DNA of 64,000 nt from Bradyrhizobium embrapense (GTDB taxonomy: Bacteria > Pseudomonadota > Alphaproteobacteria > Rhizobiales > Xanthobacteraceae). Numbering within the stretch: the first letter of the stretch is position 1; each line of letters begins with the position of its first letter. The position numbers and the translations under genes are program-made. Shown here piece after piece: positions 27,174 through 35,149 of this stretch. The notes under the pieces are model-generated. The model was not told the origin of the DNA and did not search any database. It saw nothing but the letters and a program-made list of their open reading frames with translations. The stretch is from the NCBI RefSeq assembly GCF_001189235.2, contig NZ_LFIP02000002.1, forward strand, positions 1,116,411 through 1,180,410, given 5' to 3'.

Positions 27174-28196
27174 TCAGCTCAGCCGCTGCAGCGTCGCTTT
27201 CGGGCTTTCGCCGAACTTGGCGCGGTAGGCGCTCGCCATCCGGCTCAGATGGGTGAAGCCGAGGTCGAATGCAATATCGACGATGCGCTCGCCCGGCCGC
27301 GCCGTCTTGAGGCGGGCGTTGAGATGGGCGAGGCGGATGTCGAGCAGCATCTCTGAGACGGTGGTGCCGAAATGGCGGCGGAAGCCGAGTTGCAGCGCGC
27401 GGATACCGGTACCCGCGATGTCGGCGAGCTCGGCAAGATCCAGCGGCTCGGTCGCGCGGGTTTCGAGGTAGGCCCGCACGCGCTTCAGCGCCGCCGGCTG
27501 CGCCTCGGTACGGCCGTTGAACACCTCGATCGCCGAACTCAGGCTGTGGCGCTGCTCGTTGAGCAGGACGTTGAGGAACTGTTCGCGCCAATCGGCCGCC
27601 GCGACCGCAGATAACGATTTGCATGGCCCGAGCTGCTCCGCCGTCGACACGAGCCGCCCGATCCTGGCCGAGAGCGTCTGCCCGAGCGGCCCATGCAAGG
27701 CGACGGCGGGATCGAACTCGACCGGTTGGACCGCCGCGCCGCCAAGCGCCGCGGCGCGATGCTCGACCAGCTTGCGGTCGAGCAGCAGGATGATCTGGGC
27801 GCAGTTGTCGCGCCAGGTCATCTCGGTCGGAATCGTCGGCGACAGCAGCGAGGCACAGTGTTGCGGCCCGGTGGTGAGCTCGCGTGCGGCGGTGCGGATC
27901 GAGGCCGAGCCGGACAGCGGCATCTGCAACAGGAAGAAGCGATCGAGGCAGCCGGGATTGATCGCGACCGATCCGCCATAGGCGACATAGTTGACGGAGA
28001 AGCCGTCGAACCCTGCGCAATTGTGGTGCGCGGAGAAATCGCGCTCCGAATGATCGACCGGCGTCAGGTCGTGCGGACAGAAGATGCGGCCGATCGCTTC
28101 GGCCGCATCATCGACGCGCGCGGTCGCAACGCGTGCGAAATCCTTCAGCCTTGCGGAATTTGCCCTTGCCGAAACCTCGTTGCCAACAGCAGTCAC
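27174..28196 (-). CDS. AraC-family transcriptional regulator
   Basis: A regulator of about 340 residues. The C-terminal 100 residues contain two helix-turn-helix motifs: LDLAELADIAGTGIRALQLGFRR and IVDIAFDLGFTHLSRMASAYRAKFGESP. The N-terminal portion resembles the AraC_binding_2 domain (GFSVNYVAYGGSVAINPG). The start is uncertain: GTG 28196 gives a typical length, while the frame stays open to an ATG at 28361 whose extra 55 residues look non-coding. It diverges from the cupin/monooxygenase genes and may control them. The HtrA-like gene follows 97 bases downstream on the same strand. Confidence 0.85.
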   Translation of the reverse strand: MTAVGNEVSARANSARLKDFARVATARVDDAAEAIGRIFCPHDLTPVDHSERDFSAHHNCAGFDGFSVNYVAYGGSVAINPGCLDRFFLLQMPLSGSASIRTAARELTTGPQHCASLLSPTIPTEMTWRDNCAQIILLLDRKLVEHRAAALGGAAVQPVEFDPAVALHGPLGQTLSARIGRLVSTAEQLGPCKSLSAVAAADWREQFLNVLLNEQRHSLSSAIEVFNGRTEAQPAALKRVRAYLETRATEPLDLAELADIAGTGIRALQLGFRRHFGTTVSEMLLDIRLAHLNARLKTARPGERIVDIAFDLGFTHLSRMASAYRAKFGESPKATLQRLS

Positions 28197-28460
28197 GCCG
28201 GCCGTCCGGAGTTGTTTGAGGTCTAAAATATCAGCCAGCCTAGTGCATTCGCCGGCAAAGGGGAACGCCGTTTCGTCGCGCAATCTGCCCGATCGGCACG
28301 CAGGCGGCTGCGATGTCGTTAAGCAGACGGCGGCCGGCTCGATGCTCCCGCATTGCAGCATGATCGCGCCGGCTGCGGATTCGTTTATCGGCTAGACAGC
28401 CTCACCGGCCAGCGACAGGCTCCGTGTCCGCAAGAAGCATCCAAAACTGGAGAGGCTGAC

Positions 28461-28910
28461 ATGGGCACGCTCGAGAAAGGCATTACCCGAACCGGCACCG
28501 GCTACGGCGGCAAGACCTGGAATATCCTGGGCCAGGTCTACTATCCGAAGGCAGTCACCGACTCGACCTTCGCGTTCGAGACCAACAGCGATCCCGGCCA
28601 GTTCGTGCCGGTGCACATCCACCCGACCCAGGACGAGTTCATCCTGGTGCAGGAGGGCGTGCTCGACCTGAAGCTCGACGGCGTCTGGGTGCAGGCCAGG
28701 GCCGGCGACCTCGTGCGCATGCCGCGCGGCATCCCGCACGGCTATTTCAACAAGTCGGACAAGCCGGCGCGGGCGCTGTTCTGGGTGTCGCCGATGCAGA
28801 AGCTCGAGGCGTTGTTCGAGAAGCTGCACAACCTGCAGGACCCCGTCGAGGTGGTGCGCATTTCCGCCGAGCACGAGGTGGATTTCCTGCCGCCGGAAGC
28901 CAACGACTAG
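28461..28910 (+). CDS. Cupin-domain protein
   Basis: A single-domain cupin of 149 residues. The metal-binding motif 1 is PVHIHPTQDEFILVQEG (two His, one Glu) and motif 2 is PRGIPHGYFN. The ATG at 28461 was chosen over longer frames because the conserved start of the domain lies just after it and AGAGG precedes it. Such small cupins may be dioxygenases, isomerases or binding proteins. It is 109 bases upstream of a flavin monooxygenase on the same strand, so the two probably work in one pathway. Confidence 0.85.
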   Translation: MGTLEKGITRTGTGYGGKTWNILGQVYYPKAVTDSTFAFETNSDPGQFVPVHIHPTQDEFILVQEGVLDLKLDGVWVQARAGDLVRMPRGIPHGYFNKSDKPARALFWVSPMQKLEALFEKLHNLQDPVEVVRISAEHEVDFLPPEAND

Positions 28911-29019
28911 AGCGCGAGCAAACAGACAAAACGCACGCGCAATCGCCGGAGCTGGCTCCGGTGATTACGGGGACGTGCGCCTGGAAAATGGACTTGTTCA
29001 TTCATCGCGGAGACGTTTC

Positions 29020-30510
29020 ATGGTCAAGCAGAAGCATGTGTGCGTCATCGGCGCCGGGATTTCCGGCCTCGCCGCCGGCAAGGCCTTCGCCGGTCGCGGC
29101 CACAAGGTGACGATCATCGAGCGCAGCGGCGATCTCGGCGGGGTCTGGGAGCCGGCGCGCTCCTATCCCGATGTGCAGACCCAGAGCCCGAAGGAGCTCT
29201 ATCGCTACACCGACAAGGCGATGCCGGAGTCCTATCCGGAATGGCCGAAAGGACCGCAAGTCCATGCCTATCTGCGCGACTACGCCCGCGGCCATGGGCT
29301 CGACGGCGCGATGCGGTTCGACACCAGGGTCGAAGGCATGACGCGCCGCGCCGACGGCAGACCAGGCTGGACGCTCACGCTGCGCTCGACCGACGGTGCC
29401 ACCGGCCATGAGGATTTCGACTTTGTCGCCGTCTGCACAGGACAGTTCAACGAACCGCAGTCCCTGCCGTTGCCCGGCGAGGAGGGCTTCAAGGCGCAGG
29501 GCGGCCAGATCCTGCACTCGTCGCAATACAGCGATCCCGATCTCGCCAAGGGCCGCAAGGTGGTGGTGCTCGGCGGCTCGAAATCGGCGACCGACATCGC
29601 GGTGAACGCGGTCAATTCCGGCGCCAGCGAGGTCACCATCGTGTTTCGCGAGCCGGTCTGGCGGTTTCCCTATTTCGTCGGCGGCCTCGTCAACTTCAAG
29701 CGCATCCTCTACATCCGTGCCCAGGAGCAGATGTTCGCGAGCTGGGGCATCGGCCCGATCGCGCGCCTTGCGCATGCCGTGGCGAAGCCGTTCGTTTGGG
29801 CGAACTGGCGCGGGCTCGAGAGCATGCTGAAGATGCAGCTCAAGCTCAAGCAGTGCGGCATGGTGCCGAAGCAGCGGATCGAAGACGGCGTCAACTGCTC
29901 GGTGCCGATCGCGACCCCCGGTTTCTATCCGATGGTCGCCGACGGCCGGATCAAGGCCGTGCAGGGCACTTTCGATCATTATGACGGCAGGACCATCGTG
30001 ATGAGCGGCGGCCAGCGTGTCGCGGCCGACGTCGCGGTGCTCGCGATCGGCTACAAGCTCGGCGTGCCGTTCCTGCCCGAGGAGTATCAAGCCAAGCTGG
30101 TCGAGCCCGACGGGCAGTACCGGCTCTATCGGCTGATCGCCAACCCCGATCTGCCCGACATGGGCTTTGTCGGGTTCAACTCGAGCTTCTGCACCGTGCT
30201 GTGCGCGGATCTCGCCGCGAACTGGCTGGTGCGCTATGCCGACGGCCAGCTCGCGCGGCAGCCGAGCGCGGCCGAGATGCACGACAACATTGCGATGATG
30301 CTGAACTTCAAGCGCGTCGAGCGTCCGGCGGCGGGCGTCTATGGCGGGCTGTGCGTCGCGCCGTATCACTTCAAGCATTTCGACGAGCTGCTCGCGGATA
30401 TCGGCACCAAGGCGTCGCGCCGCAACCCGCTCGTCGAAAAGTTCACGCCGCCGGACGCGGACGCCTATGCGCGCTTCCTTGCGACCGCGCCGGAATACAA
30501 GGCTGCCTAA
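29020..30510 (+). CDS. Flavin-containing monooxygenase (FMO/BVMO-like)
   Basis: A 496-residue cytoplasmic flavoprotein. The FAD Rossmann motif is VIGAGISGLAAG (residues 9-20) and the NADPH motif is VVLGGSKSATDIAVNA near residue 185. The segment CTGQFNEPQSLPLPGEEGF is typical of class B monooxygenases; the canonical FMO/BVMO fingerprint F-x-G-x3-H appears here as GGQILHSSQYS. It should insert oxygen into a ketone or oxidise a soft heteroatom. With an alpha/beta hydrolase next door, a Baeyer-Villiger step followed by ester hydrolysis is an appealing inference. Confidence 0.88.
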   Translation: MVKQKHVCVIGAGISGLAAGKAFAGRGHKVTIIERSGDLGGVWEPARSYPDVQTQSPKELYRYTDKAMPESYPEWPKGPQVHAYLRDYARGHGLDGAMRFDTRVEGMTRRADGRPGWTLTLRSTDGATGHEDFDFVAVCTGQFNEPQSLPLPGEEGFKAQGGQILHSSQYSDPDLAKGRKVVVLGGSKSATDIAVNAVNSGASEVTIVFREPVWRFPYFVGGLVNFKRILYIRAQEQMFASWGIGPIARLAHAVAKPFVWANWRGLESMLKMQLKLKQCGMVPKQRIEDGVNCSVPIATPGFYPMVADGRIKAVQGTFDHYDGRTIVMSGGQRVAADVAVLAIGYKLGVPFLPEEYQAKLVEPDGQYRLYRLIANPDLPDMGFVGFNSSFCTVLCADLAANWLVRYADGQLARQPSAAEMHDNIAMMLNFKRVERPAAGVYGGLCVAPYHFKHFDELLADIGTKASRRNPLVEKFTPPDADAYARFLATAPEYKAA

Positions 30511-31232
30511 TCGCGGCCGGCGTCGAGGAAGGCCTGTGCCAGGCGCTCGGGATTGGAGAAGCACAGCTCGTGGCTGCCCGGCACCTGGACCAGGCGGAAC
30601 AGCCCGAGCTTCTCCGACAGCCGCGGATGCCAGGGCAGGCCGTGCGGCATCGCGGTATCCTCGGTGCAGTTGACGTAGGACTTTGCGATCGGCATCTCGG
30701 CCGGATTGGTCCGCAGCGCGATCTTGTCCTGGAAGGTCTTGAGCGGGTGCGGGTTGAGCTTGTCATAGGCCCGCTGCGCCGTCTCGAGATCGGCGTCGTT
30801 GATGAAGGCCTCGCGCCAGATCGGGAACGGCAGCACCACCGAGCCGTCGCCGCGCTCGGCATGGACGGCATCGAACAGGCCGACATAGTGCGGCGGCACC
30901 ATGTCGTTGAGGCATTCGCCATTGTTGGGCACGAACGCATTCCAGTACACCAGCCGGCGGATGCGGTTGGCGGCGGCGTCGGCAACGCCCGTGATGACCA
31001 TGCCGCCGTAACTGTGGCCGACCAGCACGAAGTCATTCAGATTGTGCTCGGCGAGATAATCCACGATCGAGTGGATGGCCTCGGCAAGCCCGGAATCCTT
31101 GCGGTCGCCGGGGCGGTTGCCCTTGATGGTCGGGGTGTGCACGACATGGCCGGCCTTGCGGATCGCAGCCGCAACCGGCTCAAACTCGGCGCCGGTATGC
31201 CAGGCGCCATGGACGAGAACATAGGTCGACAT
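30507..31232 (-). CDS. Alpha/beta hydrolase (esterase, hydroxynitrile-lyase-like branch)
   Basis: A 241-residue hydrolase. The oxyanion segment is VHGAWHTG (residues 7-14), the nucleophile elbow is GHSYGG with Ser74, and the catalytic His lies in PGSHELCF near the C-terminus. The sequence type matches the EstC/methylketone-synthase/hydroxynitrile-lyase branch of small plant-like esterases. It converges on the monooxygenase gene, overlapping by four bases. No signal peptide is present. Confidence 0.88.
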   Translation of the reverse strand: MSTYVLVHGAWHTGAEFEPVAAAIRKAGHVVHTPTIKGNRPGDRKDSGLAEAIHSIVDYLAEHNLNDFVLVGHSYGGMVITGVADAAANRIRRLVYWNAFVPNNGECLNDMVPPHYVGLFDAVHAERGDGSVVLPFPIWREAFINDADLETAQRAYDKLNPHPLKTFQDKIALRTNPAEMPIAKSYVNCTEDTAMPHGLPWHPRLSEKLGLFRLVQVPGSHELCFSNPERLAQAFLDAGRD

Positions 31233-31377
31233 GTTGTAGCTCCCTGCGTGGTTTGGTTAGATCGGTTGCGACGTCCGGAATACGCGCCGAGTTCAAGCAG
31301 TTCTCGATCGGATATTGACCCGGGGCCACGGAACGCGCTTGGCTGTAACCGAACCGGACTGGGCTCGGAGTGAACTG

Positions 31378-32358
31378 ATGCAGCAAATCGCCGCCGCTGA
31401 TCGCTCGCGCAGGCTGAGCTGGAATACCGCGGACACGCGGCCGGGCGAGCAGTTCGCCTATTATCGCGAAGCGATCTGCAAGGCCTTCATGAACCTGACG
31501 CCGGAACCGTCGGCGACACCGGGCTTCCTGGCCCGGGTCGAAACCGTTGGGCTCGGCGATGGCGCGGTCAACCGGGTCAGCTTCCCGGAGCATGTCGTGC
31601 GGCGCTCGGCAGCCGACATCGCCGCGTCCAGCCGGCGCTGCTACTACCTCAATCTCAAGCTCGCCGGCCGTTGCCGCATCCAGCAGGCGGGGCGCGAGAT
31701 CAGCCTGTCGCCGGGGCAGGTCGGAATCTTCGACAGCGGGCAGCGCTTCTCGCTGCTGCATGACCGCGGCCCGGCGCTGCAGGTCGCTTCGTTCTGGGTG
31801 CCGGCCGAGGCGCTCGACGAACGGCTGCCGTCGGCGCCCGAGGTGACGCCGGCGCGGGTTTCCGATGATCCCTTTGTCGGCCATCTCATCGCCGAGACCG
31901 CGCAAGTGCTGAACAATTCGGCGCTTCGCGCCTCTGATGCCGACAATGCCCGGCTGTTCGGTGTGCTGCTCGATCTGGTCGCGCTCAGCCTGTCGCGGAC
32001 CGGTTGCGCAGGCGTTGCCGAGGGTGCGGGCCTTGCGGACGCGACCTGGCTGGCGCTGCGCCGCGCCGTGGACCGCAGGCTGCGCCAGCCGGGGCTCAGC
32101 GTCGCATCGATCGCGGCCGCAATCGGCATCAGCGAGCGTTACGTCCACAAACTGTTCGAGAAAGCCGGCACCACATTCGCCAGCCATGTGATGGACCGCC
32201 GCCTCGACGGCGCGGCGCGCGACCTGAAGGATCCGGCGGTCGCCGGGCGCGCCATCGGCGACATCGCCTTCGACTGGGGCTTCTCCGATCTGTCGCACTT
32301 TACCCGGCGCTTTCGGCATCGCTTCGGCTGCACGCCGCGTGACTGGCGCCGGGGCTGA
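31378..32358 (+). CDS. AraC-family transcriptional regulator
   Basis: A 326-residue regulator with an N-terminal sensory domain (AraC_binding_2-like, YYLNLKLAGRCRIQQAGREI) and a C-terminal double helix-turn-helix (LSVASIAAAIGISERYVHKLFEK; IGDIAFDWGFSDLSHFTRRFRHRFG). ATG 31378 begins the conserved part; an ORF extension to 31315 is unlikely. It diverges from the hydrolase gene across 145 bases and lies 21 bases upstream of maleylacetate reductase, so it may regulate both. Confidence 0.88.
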   Translation: MQQIAAADRSRRLSWNTADTRPGEQFAYYREAICKAFMNLTPEPSATPGFLARVETVGLGDGAVNRVSFPEHVVRRSAADIAASSRRCYYLNLKLAGRCRIQQAGREISLSPGQVGIFDSGQRFSLLHDRGPALQVASFWVPAEALDERLPSAPEVTPARVSDDPFVGHLIAETAQVLNNSALRASDADNARLFGVLLDLVALSLSRTGCAGVAEGAGLADATWLALRRAVDRRLRQPGLSVASIAAAIGISERYVHKLFEKAGTTFASHVMDRRLDGAARDLKDPAVAGRAIGDIAFDWGFSDLSHFTRRFRHRFGCTPRDWRRG

Positions 32359-32379
32359 CCAACCGTTCTGGAAATCGCC

Positions 32380-33447
32380 ATGGCGCAATCGTTTATCTAT
32401 CAGGTCAGCCCGATGCGGGTCGTGTTCGGGACCGGCACGGTCGCGCAGCTGGCGGACGAACTCGGCCGGCTTGGCATCGGCCGCGCGCTGCTGCTCGCAA
32501 GCCGGCGGCAGCAGGCCGAGCTCGGCGATCTCGTAAGGCTGGCCGGCGGCCGCATCGCCGGCGCGTTCGACGGCGCCGTCGTGCACACGCCGGTCGCGGT
32601 GACCGAACGTGCGATGCAGACGGTCCGCGAGTTGAAACCCGACGGCGTGGTTGCGATCGGCGCGGGCGCCGCGACCGGGCTTAGCAAGGCGATCGCGCTG
32701 CGCACCGACCTGCCGCAACTGATTTTGCCGACCAGCTATGCCGGCTCCGAGATGACGCCGGTGCTCGGCGAGACCGTGGACGGTGTCAAGACCACGCAGT
32801 CCTCGCCCAAGATATTGCCCGAGGCCGTGATCTACGACGTCAACTTGACGGTCTCGATGCCGGCAAAATTCTCGGCGATCTCCGGCCTCAATGCGATCGC
32901 CCATGCGGCCGAGGCGCTGTATGCGCGGGACGGCAACCCGATCACCGCGCTAATGGCGGAAGAGGCGATTGCAAAACTCGCGTCATCGCTGCCGGAGGTG
33001 ATCGCACGGCCGCGCGATCTCGACGCGCGGTCCGACGCGCTCTATGGCGCGTGGCTGTGTGCGGTCTGTCTCGGCACCGTCGGCATGGCGTTGCATCACA
33101 AGCTCTGCCACACCGTCGGCGCGCTGTTCGACCTGCCGCATGCCGAAACCCATGCGGTGCTGCTGCCGCACACTATCGCCTACAACACGCCGGCGGCACG
33201 CGATGCGATCAGCCGTGCCGCACGGGCGCTTGGAGTGTCCGATGCGGCCGATGGCCTGTTCGATCTGTCGGCAAGGCTCGGCGCGCCGCGCTCGCTCGCC
33301 GAGATCGGTATGCCCGAAGACGGCATCGCAAAAGCGGCCGCACTCGCCACCAAAAATCCCTACTGGAATCCGCGGCCGATCGAAGAGAGCGGCATCGGCA
33401 ACTTGCTCAAGCGTGCGTGGTCCGGCGCGCGGCCGCAGGCCGGATAG
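32380..33447 (+). CDS. Maleylacetate reductase (iron-type alcohol dehydrogenase family)
   Basis: A 355-residue NAD(P)H enzyme that reduces maleylacetate to 3-oxoadipate in hydroxyquinol and chlorocatechol pathways. The pyridine-nucleotide region GAGAATGLSKAIAL and the string LPTSYAGSEMTPVLGET are typical of this branch. Metal-site His residues are in NAIAHAAEAL, HHKLCHTVG and PHAETHAVLLPH. Neither a hydroxyquinol dioxygenase nor a chlorocatechol gene lies in the window, so the supplying step must be elsewhere or be the upstream monooxygenase/cupin pair. Confidence 0.9.
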   Translation: MAQSFIYQVSPMRVVFGTGTVAQLADELGRLGIGRALLLASRRQQAELGDLVRLAGGRIAGAFDGAVVHTPVAVTERAMQTVRELKPDGVVAIGAGAATGLSKAIALRTDLPQLILPTSYAGSEMTPVLGETVDGVKTTQSSPKILPEAVIYDVNLTVSMPAKFSAISGLNAIAHAAEALYARDGNPITALMAEEAIAKLASSLPEVIARPRDLDARSDALYGAWLCAVCLGTVGMALHHKLCHTVGALFDLPHAETHAVLLPHTIAYNTPAARDAISRAARALGVSDAADGLFDLSARLGAPRSLAEIGMPEDGIAKAAALATKNPYWNPRPIEESGIGNLLKRAWSGARPQAG

Positions 33448-33448
33448 A

Positions 33449-34903
33449 TCATGCGCCGATGGCGTTGCGCGCGATCACGTCGCGATAGAACGCCGCGCTC
33501 AGTTTCGGCACGCGCGCCTGGGTCTCGAAATCCACCCGATAGAGGCCGAAGCGCTTCGCATAGCCGAAGATCCACTCGAAATTGTCCATCAGGCTCCACA
33601 GGAAATAGCCGTGGACCGGGACGCCGTCGGCGGTCGCGCGCTGCAACTGGGCGAGGTAGTTGCGCAGGAACATGATGCGGTCGAGGTCGTAGATCTGCCC
33701 GTCCGGCTGCACCTTGTCCTCGCCGGAGGTGCCGTTCTCACTGATATAGATGCTCTTGATGTTCCAGAGCTTGGCGGCGATCCGCGGCGCCCAGTAGATC
33801 GTTTCCGGCGCGATCCGCAGCCAATCCGAACTCATATGCGGGAAGGAGCCCGGCATCGGCAGCGGCTTCCAGCCGGGGCCTGAGTCGGTGGCGAGGACGT
33901 AGCACTGCGGCGCGTAGATGTTGAGCCCGACGAAATCGTTCGGCTGCGAGATGATCTTCAGCTCCTCCGCGGTGAATTTGGGTGCATCAGTGCCGGCATA
34001 TTGCAGGAAGCCCTCGGTGTACTTGCCTTCGAGGAGAACGCCGAGGAAGCCCGCATTGAGCTCGCGCGTCGCGATCTCGGTGGCGCGGATGTGCTCCGGC
34101 GTGTTGACCGCGGGCACGCAGGCGGTGATGTTCTCGGCCGGGCCGACCCGCGTGCCGGGGCGGCCCTTGGCGCGGATCGCCTGCACCGCGAGCCCATGCG
34201 CCAGCGCGACGTGGTGGCGCGCCTGGTTGACCTCGGCCGGCGGCAGCGTCAGCCCCGGCGCGTCGACGCCGAGCGCATAGCCGAACGGGAGGAAGCGCCC
34301 GACCTCGTTGAGGGTGAAGATGTTCTTGACCCGGTCGGTCAGTCGCTGCGCCACATAGCCGGCATAGTCGCCGAACGCCTTCGATGTGTCGCGCGAGCGC
34401 CAGCCGCCGACGCGGTCTTGTAACGCCTGCGGCAGGTCCCAGTGATAGAGCGTGGCGTAGGGCTCGATGCCGTTGGCGAGCAGCTCGTCGACCAGGCGGT
34501 TGTAGAAGTCGAGGCCTTTCGGATTCGGCGTGCCGGTGCCATCGGGAAACACCCGCGGCCAGGCGATCGAAAAACGATAGGCCCTGGCGCCGAGATCCTT
34601 GATGAGGCGGACATCTTCCTTGTAGCGGTGGTAGTGCTCGTTGGCGCGATCGCCGGTCGAGCCGTCCTCGATCTTGCCCGATGTGTGGGTGAATGTGTCC
34701 CAGATCGATCGGCCGCGGCCGTCCTCGTTGACCGCGCCCTCGACCTGGTAGGACGAGGTCGCGGTGCCCCAGACGAAGCCGGCCGGAAAGTTCGCGCCGT
34801 CCGGCCGCGGGGCGTGGTTCGCTGCCTCGGCAGGGCCGGTCAAGCCGAGCGCCGAGAGGCCTGCAAGGCCCGCAAATTGCCGACGCGAGAATTTTCCGAA
34901 CAT
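33449..34903 (-). CDS. Tat-exported GH1 beta-glycosidase
   Basis: A 484-residue glycoside hydrolase family 1 protein. The leader FSRRQFAGLAGLSALGLTGPAEA is a twin-arginine signal. The N-terminal family motif FVWGTATSSYQVEGA (residues 43-57) is intact. The nucleophile Glu389 is in YISENGT. The acid/base Glu200 is in FTLNEVGRF, where GH1 enzymes usually have T-x-NEP; the proline is replaced by Val. Beta-glucosidases of this family usually lack a signal, so periplasmic location is notable. It converges on maleylacetate reductase with one base between stops. Confidence 0.9.
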   Translation of the reverse strand: MFGKFSRRQFAGLAGLSALGLTGPAEAANHAPRPDGANFPAGFVWGTATSSYQVEGAVNEDGRGRSIWDTFTHTSGKIEDGSTGDRANEHYHRYKEDVRLIKDLGARAYRFSIAWPRVFPDGTGTPNPKGLDFYNRLVDELLANGIEPYATLYHWDLPQALQDRVGGWRSRDTSKAFGDYAGYVAQRLTDRVKNIFTLNEVGRFLPFGYALGVDAPGLTLPPAEVNQARHHVALAHGLAVQAIRAKGRPGTRVGPAENITACVPAVNTPEHIRATEIATRELNAGFLGVLLEGKYTEGFLQYAGTDAPKFTAEELKIISQPNDFVGLNIYAPQCYVLATDSGPGWKPLPMPGSFPHMSSDWLRIAPETIYWAPRIAAKLWNIKSIYISENGTSGEDKVQPDGQIYDLDRIMFLRNYLAQLQRATADGVPVHGYFLWSLMDNFEWIFGYAKRFGLYRVDFETQARVPKLSAAFYRDVIARNAIGA

Positions 34904-35149
34904 TATTGTCTCCCGTGGCCGGACCTTGCGGCCGGAATGTCGGCCACAAGTTAGCCTTCCACCCGGCCGTAGAGCAACAAGGGCCGGCCGAGGCGCCGTA
35001 GCGAGCCGCGCACCAATCGATGCGAGCCGCTGCGATGTCGGATGTCGCGGAGTTGTCAGTTTTGTGGCGACATGTTCTCTACTAGATTGCCCGCTATGTC
35101 CTTCCGCAATGACATCCGAAATTCCCGAAATCCCGGTGAGTCGTGCGCG

